Origin: Gnetum montanum
Taxonomy: Eukaryota; Streptophyta; Gnetopsida; Gnetales; Gnetaceae
Length of the DNA stretch: 64,000 nucleotides
NCBI GenBank assembly: GCA_015680685.1
Contig: MNCI01014546.1
Span: 482,945-546,944, forward strand
Direction of reading: 5' to 3'
The translations under genes were made by a program, and so were the position numbers. Of this stretch, positions 1-9,630 are shown piece after piece (within the stretch, counting starts at the first letter, position 1; every line of letters begins with the position of its first letter). The notes under the pieces were generated by a model. That model saw only the letters and a program-made list of their open reading frames with translations, had not been told where the DNA came from and did no database searches.

Positions 1-1000
1 ACGGAAAAGAGAAAGTGCGGAAGAGTATAACCGCGATCCTTCCCTCTAAAATAAGGAAGTAAGATTCTGTGAGGAAGAGGATGAGTCACCACTCGAGGAG
101 TTGGTGAATAGAAAAACCTTGCCGCTTCAAAATTTAACAATCGAAGTGTCAACTAAGGTAGATCAAATGTGGGACTCCTTAGACTCTAGATTCGAAACCA
201 TTTTAAAAATCATAGATGAGTTTAAGGAGCGAAGTAGTGATCATGATAAGAAAAAGTGGAGAGATTCAGGCCATGCATGTGACAAGGGTAAGGGAAAAAT
301 GACTATTGCTGGTGAGGTTGTGGATTTAAAAACAGAAAATGACAGTGGATGTGAGATTTGCCAATATGACCATCCTAAAGGATGTTGCCCAATCATCTCA
401 CATCCGCAAGAGTTCGGGGTGTATGCACTCAACCTAAGACTTAACAAATGGTAGGCACCCCAAAGGTTACCTTATCCCCAAGGTAACCTAAGACAGTTCC
501 ACCAACCATTAACGTATTATCCAAGTGGAACTCCACCACAACCTATCGGACAACATCAGCAGTGGCAACACCCATAGTCATGGGGGATGCCATCGCCTAG
601 GCAACAATACCCTTACTAGCAACCAGATCCTTATGGCTATTACATGTAGCAGTCGGTTTCTCCAAGTAACTCAATAGGTCACGCAAATCCACAATGTCAC
701 TACCAAGCTTGGGAGTATTTTAGGACTCCTTCTCCTATGGGAGACACACCACATACATACCATCCCTCGAATCCATCCACCACTCTTACACTGATAGTTC
801 CACTACCGCCCGCTCCAACAATGCAAGGGAAACTCCCCACTCAACTGCAACAACGTAACGCTATGAGAGCTATAAACCTTCAACTTACTACTAGTTTTGA
901 CAACCATACAAAGAGAAAACCCTTCTTTAGAACCAACAGTCAAAACAAGCTCTCACAACCACAAGCGCTTGAGTCTATGACCACTCCTCCATCAAGTAAG
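1..1000 (+). pseudogene. E1 gag remnant with Athila-type zinc knuckle
   Basis: C-terminal half of a retrotransposon gag (capsid/nucleocapsid) gene. An open segment at 101-454 carries the nucleocapsid knuckle CEICQYDHPKGCCP (350-391), spacing CX2CX3HX4C, rather than the common CX2CX4HX4C. The same motif recurs in E3 (near 43460-43500), in E4 (54480-54540, one Cys changed) and in E2 as CLYDHPKGQCP. A Gln/Pro-rich spacer with in-frame stops (450-740) links it to protease. The N-terminal capsid part is off the window. The frame is broken around 455-736, so no functional product is expected. Confidence 0.8.
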
Positions 1001-1822
1001 AATTTGGAGCTCCCTTCAAACCAACAACAGAGCTCAATGCACACGGTTATGTTAACACATACTGTTATAGACTGGATAAAGGTGGGCCACCTTCCCAGGA
1101 AACTCTCTGACCTTGGAAGTCCCTTAATCTACCACCAAGTCACTAGAAACAAACCACGTAAGGCTCTTCTTGACTCAGGTTCCGAAGTCAACTTAATATC
1201 ACAGGAGATGTATAAATCCTGGAACCTGCCTCCACTCAAGAAGAGAAATATTGAACTAGAGTTGGTTGACCAATCCATCACTGTCCCTTTGGGACTTGTG
1301 GAGGACATTGTTACCACTATGTGTGGTTGGTCCTACCTAGCTGATTTCCTAGTAATAGAAGTCAGCAATAATAAAGGGTACATCCCAATTATAATGGAGA
1401 GGGCATGGCTCAGCACCATCAACGCATGCCTAGGAATCTATGATCTTTCCTTGGAGATATATAAGGAAAACATTTATGGAAAGATTGAGAAGAAGAAAGT
1501 TCCATGCATCACATACAATGATACAGAGGGTGATGACATACAGGAATTCTCAACATCTCCTGTATGCAACTGGTGTGCCCAAGGATCTCAGATACAAAGG
1601 TGCATGTATGTAGCAACCACACAACAAGAAAACACCCAGTGGTTGATAGCTAATAAGGAGAGAAATTCACCAACATGCATGGAACTGACTAGGGGAACGA
1701 CTTGTAACCACAACAAAAGCATAGATACATTGGAGCATGAGCGTCACCAGCTTTCACCACTTAACCTAAAAACATCCATTGGGAGAAGTTGGACACTTCT
1801 AAGAAATTCAAACAAACGCTAA
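1001..1822 (+). pseudogene. E1 retropepsin-like protease remnant
   Basis: Aspartic protease domain of the pol polyprotein. It is the C-terminal part of a 361-codon open segment (737-1822) that also holds the Pro-rich gag tail. The catalytic D-S-G is at 1172-1180 within ALLDSGSEVNLIS, followed by the flap-side motif VPLGLVEDIV and a degenerate second conserved block near 1390-1420, where ERAW stands for the usual GRxW/F. The family normally continues into RT; here coding similarity stops near 1815 at the deletion junction. E3 (44160-44720) and E4 (53081-53830) carry the same domain. This is the least damaged coding segment of E1. Confidence 0.85.
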
Positions 1823-3738
1823 TTATTTCAGATCTCTCCCTTTCAATTTAGTCATGGGGGAGATGGCCACCTATGCTAATCAATTGAGGCCCTCAGTTCT
1901 TTTAAGTTTTTGTTTTACAAATTTCTTTAACTTTTCTTATTTATTTTTTTACAATATCATTTATACTTTTTCATTTCTTTGTGTGCCTATGTGTGTGTTA
2001 TCCATTTCGTTAAGTTTGTCATTTAATAAGTGCTCCAAAGATGGTATGAACTGTACTCCATTGATTGCTAATGTTTTGTTTTAAATTTTAAGTTATGATG
2101 TTGATATTAAGGTATTGTTCTTTTGATATAGTAGGCAATGAGTCCACATCATCTAGGCATCCACAAATTTCTATGGTCTCTCTTGGCTTGGAACTGTACA
2201 GTCCCTTTCTCAATAATAAGAACTATCAACGAATCAGTGATTGGGCATTTCTCAAACTAAGGAAGGACTCAAGGATTGAAAAGGGTGTGACTTCAAGGGG
2301 ATTTGATGCATTTGTGTTGGAAATTTTCTTGGGTTCTTGGATGTTTTATTTTTGAGTTTTCTTATCGTTTCGACGTCACCCAATTATCGGGAAGCTGAGT
2401 AAATAAAAATAATAAGTCTTTGCATGGTGTGGTTCTCATGTAAAAACACAAAAAAAGAATAGTGAGGACTCAAAACACACCCCTTAGACGAAATAATCGT
2501 TTGGGCTACAAGCATTAGTTATGGAACTAAAATAAACATGTTCCCTCTAACTAAAGCCCTTCTCGCTTCCTACCTCCTTAGCTTTCATTTCGTTGGAATG
2601 GTGGTGGCTCTTTGGTGAAGGCATTCTTATCACTTCAGGAGGATGGATTGGTCGAATGTATTAATGAGAAGTCACTGGATGTGGTTGGTTTGAGGCCAGA
2701 GTTGGAATGAGATCTACCAAGTCACATTAATCATTAAACACACAAGGGGCTGTACATCACCTTGTTCTTGAGATTCCATTCCATTCTCTTCTTTCCATCC
2801 TTCTTCTCCATTGTTCACCTCATTTTCGGTTGTATCATTAGTGTATATTTTGTTTGACACAATGTTTTCTTTTTAGTAGATTCTTGTGGTTAAGACTTTC
2901 ACTCTTGTTCCAAATGACATTCCCAGAGCCTACGGACTCTTTGAATGTGGGTTTGTCAGGGCATTACGGGCATAAGCCTACTTTGGGGATGACCCACTGA
3001 CACTCCAATTTGGTGCACCAGTTAAATTCTTTCCCTTAACATTTTCACAATCAACTCTATTTTGTTCATTTCCATCTTGACATCCACTTCATCAACGTTA
3101 CAGTTGTCTCTTTTTCTCCATCTTCCTTGTTCCTTTTCTTTTCCTCCATTCTTTCACTACCGAAGGTTTGCTCTCAGTCATGGGGGTCCTAGTCCAATTT
3201 TTTTGATTTTCTCCTAACCCCTACACCTTTGGTAGTCATCATTAGTATATCTCTAAATCTGTATCAGCCATGGCACAACTCAGCCAATGGACCTTACATC
3301 GAAGCAAGGTATCAATTGCATTATGATTCATTTACCCTTGAAATATAAGACTATGTTGTGTGTGCAGATGGTAATCATGCAACAACAGATTGGATCTAGA
3401 GGGAACACTTGGAATGGATCAGTGCTGAGGTAGCTATGCAAGGAGCAAGATCGATGGCACACTTATGGATAGACAACAAGAGGCGCAATCTTGGTGTTGG
3501 TAGAAACTGACTTCTTCCCTCTTCTATCTTCTCTCTCAGCTGCCAAATAAGGCCTAATGTCAAATGTATAAGGTGTTCACTCTTATTGTCGTGAATACCA
3601 GTTTTGTCATGTTCTGTAATAATGATCCGTTCACATGTCATCCCATTCACCATTAGTCTCATTCAAGTCAATAATCCCATACCTTCCCAATATTTTGTAA
3701 GAAACTCAAGGACAAGTTTTTATTCAGTTATGGGGATA
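1823..3738 (+). other. E1 3' non-coding region
   Basis: Region between the pol remnant and the LTR. Near 1850-1890 it keeps the sequence that encodes the extreme C-terminus of pol in E3 and E4. Blocks shared with E3 follow in the same order: GGCAATGAGTCCAC at about 2133 (E3 48240), the GCATGGTGTGGTTCTCAT / ACACACCCCTTAGAC hairpin unit at about 2423-2490 (three copies in E3), and CCTACTTTGGGGA near 2978. A pyrimidine/GT-rich stretch ending in CAG lies directly before an ATG at 3368, at the place where the env-position ORF starts in E2 and E4, but here only about 20 codons follow before a stop. The polypurine-type stretch is at 3731-3738. Confidence 0.7.
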
Positions 3739-4567
3739 TGATGGGATGCGATATCGCATGGGCCGCGATATCGCGTATGCGATATCGCGTCTTTTCCTGC
3801 AATATCGCGTACGTGATATTACAATGTGCCCCAAATCTATAAATAAGAGGTGGCTCGCCCTTGTTTCTCCATCTAGATCTAGACCTTAGCCAAACTCTTA
3901 CCATTGTTCCATTCCAGAGTTAGAATATTTTCCATGTGCCCACGGTAGGAGTTCCCAAAGTGAACGGATCTTTATTCGAGCAATTTTGTACCTGAGCACA
4001 CAATTGTGTACGACAATAAAGAAAAACTTTTGGATAAACCTTGCAGTGCATGGACTAAGCTAATTAGGACTTTAATTATTTTTATTTATTATTAAGTGTT
4101 TACTTGCTTTCTTAAGGACTTCATCTCTCTCAACCCTCAACTCTCATAGTTAAGTGCATTCAGTACGAACGCTTTGAGCACATGTGTTACGCTTGGTAAT
4201 CCTAGTAACGAATAGTGTTTGGTAACCCAGTAGCGTTGCATTGGTTCAGAGTGTGAAATGGTAAGTGGGAAAGGATACTGATGCTAGGTTAATTAAGGCT
4301 TAGTTAGTTAAAGTTAGTTAATTATTCTCTTCAACCTTTTCTCTCTTAGCATAGGCGATAAAACATAAAAGATATAAAAATCACATGCCTCAAGCTTACT
4401 TAACCATACAACCGTGACAAATATAAGTAAGCTTGGGAGGATAACGACTGATTAACCATAAGTGTTTCATAAGGCGTGTAGGCACTTAGTCTGCGGAGTT
4501 CGACCAGATCGCACGTGTAACGCTCGTATTCGTATGGTTGAGTGTAGGGGTACCTCGCCACTCATTA
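3739..4567 (+). repeat. E1 3' LTR (family 1, GCGATATCGC-type U3)
   Basis: Begins TGATGGGATGCGATATCGCA and ends CTCGCCACTCATTA, where the expected final CA has become TA. U3 holds at least three copies of the palindrome GCGATATCGC plus degenerate ones (3747-3820), just before a TATA box (CTATAAATA, 3837-3845). It aligns over its length with the inverted LTRs of E2 (25426-26252 and 15407-17322). The length of about 830 bp matches the intact E2 LTR (827 bp). Confidence 0.88.
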
Positions 4568-6160
4568 GAAGTTTATATGTAGATTTTTTCTATGTTCTTT
4601 GAATTTTTCCATCAATTGTCATATAGAAAAATAGCCTCTAGAGCAAATCTAATTGACATAAATCCAAATTGATTTTATTTTAATGTTGATTCAAGTCTGA
4701 GATGTTGCTTTATGACTCTCTCTGAAAGGTTCGTAGTGTAGCTTATTAGATTGATCCCTTTATAGTTTGTACAATTTTGTACATCTTTTTTACTTTTCTA
4801 AATGGAAACAACAAAGCTTTTTCTATAATTGTTAGGCATTTCTCCATCCTTCAAAAGTTTGTTCAATAACTGTATTAGCCAAGAAGATCTTGTATCTCCC
4901 AATGCTTTCCAAGCTTCTATAAAAATGTTATTTGGTCTAACAGCTTTTTCATTTTTCATTTTTAAAAAGGTTGCCTTCACATCAAAGAACGAAAGTTCAT
5001 TAGCTAAACCAAAATTTGTTTCTGATTCTTGAATGTCTTCTCTTGGTAATTCTTCATTTAATAACTATTGAAAATCATTTTTCACCTATCAAAATTTTAT
5101 TGTTTTTTACCAAAATTCTTTCATTTTCTTCCTTGATGTATTTGACATTATCAATGTCCTTATATTTCTTGTTTTTGATCATTTCCAATTTACAAATAGA
5201 TTTTTCTCCTTCCTTTCTTCCTAATTTTTCAAAAAACCCATCCAAGGTTTTATGTTTGGCTTTGGTTACTACTATAGTTTCCTCCTTCTTTGTCATTTTG
5301 TATATAAACTTGTTTTCTTGACTACCACTTTGCTACCATTCCTTAAAGCATTCTTTCTTGTTTTAGATAGCATGTTGCATGCATTTTAGCACTCAACCAC
5401 CATATCTCCTTTGGGATTTATTTTTTACCTTTTGCTTCATCCAACACGTTCTTTTCAATTTTCTAAATGCAACTTTATATTTGACCTTAAATTAAATTTG
5501 TAGAGAAATCCCAATTCTAGGTGCCTTCTTGAAGTAATTATTTTCTGAATAAGGTGATGTTATCTTCCTTCAAATTTCACCATTTTATACATTTAGTTCA
5601 TTTTCTCTTACTATCTTTGAAGCTTTATATAGCTAAATCCATGACCATTAGTCAATGTTGAGTTTCAAGGCACTCTCTAGGTATGGCCTTGTTGTCTTTG
5701 CACATGGCCTAGTCTCTTTTACGTAATAAGAAATAATCAATTTGTGTTTTATCCATACCACTGTTATATGTAATTAAATGTTTTGGCCTCTTCTTAAATA
5801 AATATGTGCAATTGTAAGGTCACAAGTACTTGGAAATTGCAATAGTAAATCTCCCATATCATTGTAATCTTTAAATCCATGCCCTCCATGAATCCTATCA
5901 TATCCAATTTTCATAAATCTAACATGACCATTAAAATCCCCTCTAATAAATATGCTTTCTTGGTGGGGAGTTTCTTAAAGCAATTGATCCATAAAATCGC
6001 CAGAATCATCCTTGATGGAATTTTCTTGGCTAATTTGTGGAGCATGTATATTGTTGATTCCATTAAGCATATGGACTCTATTTCTACAACTTTTGGTTTT
6101 CATAGATGTTTTTATGTTGAAATCAATCTTTTTAATTGTAAAAAGGAATTGCTATTACAA
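4568..6160 (-). mobile_element. RTE-like LINE remnant (endonuclease + N-terminal RT), interrupted by E1
   Basis: Decayed non-LTR retrotransposon on the minus strand. Reading from 6160 downward: APE-type endonuclease fragments (an APQIS-like stretch near 6030-6050; a C-terminal IDYFLLRK-like stretch near 5710-5740), a linker with KLGRKEGEKSICKLEMIKNK (about 5180-5240), then the RT N-terminus KMKNEKAVRPNNIFIEAWK (about 4920-4975), and RT similarity (NYKGINLIS, NQFGFM) down to about 4570, directly against the E1 LTR end. Residue order and style match plant RTE-clade LINEs often annotated as 'craniofacial development protein 2-like'. Several stops and frameshifts. The rest of RT presumably lies beyond E1, left of the window. 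Confidence 0.75.
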
Positions 6161-6968
6161 GAAAAATGAAAGATTTATATTTAGCCAATTACATATTATA
6201 ATCTTTCTAATTCTTACAACTTTTTCCACTATGAAGGAAATTTGTTTAATGTTTGTCCTTTTCTACTCAACAAAAAAGATTATGAAGGAAAGAAAAAATG
6301 TGTTAAAATTGAAGATAGAAAAAAACAACATGAAGTTGAAGATATAAAAAATAACATGAAGTTGAAGAAGATGAAGAAGATATAAAACATAGATGTTTAC
6401 TACTGTGGAAGGAAAGAGGCAATTTTATTTACACCAAATTAGATCTAATAAACTAGATGTAGAAGCTCACTATCTCTTAGTTGTTATTCCCATCAGTAGT
6501 GGAATGCTACCAGCAAGCTTTGCTTAAGTTCTTATTAACTTAGAATTGAAAGTGGAAGTGGATTCAACGCCCTCAAGAAGAGTGCATATGTAGGTAGTGC
6601 ATATGAAGAGCCCTTGAAGATGAGTTACATGTGTTTCTTTTTTGAGCTATGACTACCCATTTGAGACAACATTATAATGTTATAGCAAAAAGCCTATATG
6701 ATTTGTTTTTCATGCCTCCATTAGTGCTTGATCAATTTCTAGAGTCTATCCTTATTTTTAATGAAAATGTAATATCTACCCAATAGATCTTATGGGCCTT
6801 CAAACTTAACAAAGCTTCATTTCATTTCAAATATTAGTCAAAATCATAACAAAAAAGCAATATACATATATATAGGGTTTGTGATTAAGTGAAGGAAAAG
6901 GACATAATAGTGTGTAGCTTTTGTAATTGTAGCAAGGTAAGGTATTTATAAAAGAAGGTTATATTCAC
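6161..6968. other. AT-rich intergenic sequence
   Basis: No gene recognised. About 6290-6390 is purine-rich with two near copies of the word AACATGAAGTTGAAGA. The open segment at 6012-6347 is low-complexity Lys/Ile-rich reading and not convincing as a gene. Confidence 0.6.
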
Positions 6969-7185
6969 ACTTTCTTTTATCACAGGTTATGATACTTTCT
7001 TGAATATATTGGTTTGGCCCTAAGTTAAGCGGGAAAAAATTCTTTAAAAAAAGGGTTGAACATGCACAAATGATTGTTGCCACATAGTATACTTTCTTTT
7101 ATCACACTTTATTATACTTTCTTGAATGTATTGGTTTGTCCATAAGTTAAGAGGGGAAAATATTCTTTAAAAAAAAGGTTGAACA
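6969..7185. repeat. Two-copy 95-bp tandem duplication
   Basis: 6969-7062 and 7091-7185 are about 85-90% alike by eye: both start ACTTTCTTTTATCACA and end AAGGTTGAACA or AGGGTTGAACA, spaced about 122 bp start to start. No coding potential seen. Confidence 0.85.
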
Positions 7186-7664
7186 CAATTCAAAACTAAG
7201 CTGAAGAACCTCAATGAAATAATGGTGGATCAAAAAAAAACACCACGTTTTCAAAATAGGCTTTCGAAGCAACTCTAACATGAAATTGATATGTTTAATA
7301 AAATGATGGCTATATAAATAGCATATTAAAATCAGGGTAAATTTTGAAATTACAATTCATTTTGAAGGTCATTTATGACTTACACAGAAAATCTAAAACA
7401 TTTTCGGTTTTATTTGCAACCCAAAGGCGCTGCAAACAGGATCTGAAAATCCAAGTCACATGAGCCAATTCGAAATAAGAATGTTATCGCCAAATCGGAT
7501 TTGATTCCAATCGTCAAAGGACACGCGTTCTCAACATATATTCGCTCGCTACAACAGACACCACATCGAGCAGTACCAGCAATTCAGTCGTTACCACGTC
7601 CTGGGATCGAATCCGTGCACCGGTTTAACAATTGGAAGAAAGCACAGAAGAAGCAGCAGCAGCA
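7186..7664. other. Non-coding stretch before possible orphan exon
   Basis: Base composition rises in GC from about 7430 and becomes gene-like near 7500, with a (CAG)n-like run AAGCAGCAGCAGCAATGG at 7651-7668. If the ATG at 7665 is a real start, 7500-7664 would be its leader. Nothing else is recognised. Confidence 0.4.
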
Positions 7665-7799
7665 ATGGCCATGGCGATTACAACAATCAATAAGTGCAGC
7701 AATAGCAGCGGCATTTCTGGGACACTACGCCTGGCTCCTGCTCGACGCTGCAGCCCAATAACTGCTTCATCTGAGGAATTCAATTTATTTTATTCATAA
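7665..7799 (+). other. Possible orphan first exon: plastid transit-peptide-like ORF (44 aa)
   Basis: An open frame from ATG at 7665 to TAA at 7797-7799. It begins MAMAITTINKCSNSSGISG and continues with Arg/Ser/Ala-rich sequence (RLAPARRCSP). Lack of acidic residues for the first 36 positions, Ala after Met, and Ser/Thr/Arg enrichment are typical of chloroplast transit peptides. CG content is clearly higher than in the neighbours. No obvious GTAAG-type donor follows and no downstream mature protein was recognised, so it may be the first exon of a gene with a long intron, a captured gene fragment, or chance. An overlapping 86-codon frame (7501-7761) is an alternative reading. Confidence 0.3.
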
Positions 7800-9630
7800 A
7801 ACACAAACAGTTGATGTTAAAAAGTCCCCATTAGAGGAAAGAAAATCTTCGGTAGGATTTTAAATCATGCCTCCAATTTACTGGCACGTAGTTTTTTATA
7901 AACACAGAGACTAGAGATCGAGATAGTTCTAAGAATTGAGTGCATAGAATTCTGTTTTAGCTCTTTCATTTACTGCATTCCTCTGTTTGGATTGAAGTTG
8001 GAATCCTTGTTATGCAAATTTGGCCCGGAAATTGACTCATTTTTACGCATGCCATAGAAAATGTCATTTTACAAAAATATGTATTCAGACGTCTCTTACT
8101 CAGTTGGGAAAAAAAAACCAATAAAATAACACGACCGCACTATTGTAACTAATTGAATTTTACTTTGCACTGGCATCCAATAACATCACCAGACGGTTTA
8201 ACTCTGATGTGCTTGGTGTATCTTGAATACTGGATATAGTGTGATTAAATGCTGATTACAAGCTTATACCGATATGAATGAGGTATTACCCTGTTCTACT
8301 GGCCAACTGAGTTATACCAACATTTTGTAAAATCAAATCTCTTAAACTCTTTGGTAAATCAGGATATTTTAATGGAGTAATTAAATACATTGAATTTCAA
8401 TTTCATCATTATCTTTGGAGAAATCAATTACCACGGATAATGAGTCATTCTAAAAGTGTAGAAAAGAAACAATATATTTATTATTCACACTCACCATTCT
8501 TTCTCTTATCATTCACTCATTATTTTTATCAACATTCAAATGCAATCTTGATTTATGAACAAAAGTTAATTTATAACACCAAATTGGAGTTGCATTCTTT
8601 TGGATGAAGAATTTTGCAAAAAAATCAGTTAGATTTCAGAGGCAATATTTCCACTCAGATTTTATTAAGAAAATAATATCTAATTAGTCTGAAATTTTAC
8701 CCGTGGATAGATAACTTTTTAATGAACAAAATCATCCCAAAAGTCATCTGGATTGCAGAGATATGGCAATTTCAAAATTAAAAAACATCAAAAAATTCAA
8801 TTTTTTACCATAAGGTTAGGCCATTCAACAGGGCGCTCGTGCATCACTTTGTTATCTTGATTCAACAGGCCGGCCCTGCTTTGAAACAGAGAAAAGGCCT
8901 CAAAACAAAAACTTCCGCTTTCTTAAAGCAAATACATATAACACGCTGGTTTACTGGTTTCTGAGTAAACCAAGGATTCAATTACACTGCAACGATGCAC
9001 CATAATCTACCATAAGCAACAAGGTCATTGACTCCAAAGCCAGTTTTCATGGACTGGCAACAATTGCAAAGAAAATGCACTTTCAAAATGAAATGATCTT
9101 TCAAAATGAGTCAGAAGAGGGAAACAATCGCATGACTTCTTGTGAGCATTCCACCTCTTTTATTTATTGTCAAATTGCATAATCTGATCATTTTGAATAT
9201 ATGTGCATGTACACACATATATAACATACCTTTATTGTTTTGTTTTTATGGAAGGGAAGTCAAGATTAGTCCTAAGAACATTGATGCTAGTTCTCTCACA
9301 AAATTTTATACAAGTTTATAAAATCTACGAAGATGAAACATTCTGTATGTATATATTTAAAAAAAAACATCATAAATTTAAAATCATATGAGCTGGCATT
9401 TGATTTTGTCAGGTAAAGGGCCGCAGCATTACATTAAAATAAACATCTTAAAAGATGTTCTGTTACATTGCAGATAATGTAAAAGCTATATCTGCTAACT
9501 AAGATTAAGAACAGAAAAACATGCAATTTAAGCAACAATGCCCATAACTGCCACTATCTTGCTTAATTAGATGCTTACCTGTTACATACAATACACTGAA
9601 ATACATATGATATAAAAAGAGCTTCTTCAA
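7800..9630. other. AT-rich intergenic DNA, downstream flank of the receptor gene
   Basis: No coding region, RNA gene or element was recognised. The last few hundred bases (about 9150-9630) are the likely 3' untranslated/terminator zone of the minus-strand receptor gene; TTTATTTATT at about 9160 is AATAAATAAA on the gene strand and could serve as a poly(A) signal, but this is only a guess. Confidence 0.5.

Larger units (their letters stand above)
1..4567 (+). mobile_element. E1: Athila-like Ty3/gypsy element, RT/IN-deleted, 5' end outside window
   Basis: The right-hand part of an LTR retrotransposon: gag, protease, a long 3' non-coding region, a polypurine-rich stretch and a 3' LTR. Protease sequence runs to about 1822 and is followed within some 30-50 bases by sequence equivalent to the very end of pol in E3 (the block at 47845-47905), so RT, RNase H and integrase are missing. 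There is no env-position ORF. The 5' LTR lies left of the window, so the target-site duplication cannot be checked. The LTR belongs to the same family as that of E2. Assignment to the Athila lineage rests on the CX2CX3HX4C knuckle in gag and on relatives in this window with tRNA-Asp-type primer sites. Confidence 0.85.

Noticed and set aside
3747-3820. CRISPR-like or origin-like reading of the repeated GCGATATCGC palindromes
   Set aside because: They recur inside LTRs of several plant retroelements next to TATA boxes, with no spacers of constant length.
4829-5321. Plus-strand frames of 67 and 101 codons
   Set aside because: Opposite strand of the LINE RT and linker; the minus strand gives recognisable RT residues.
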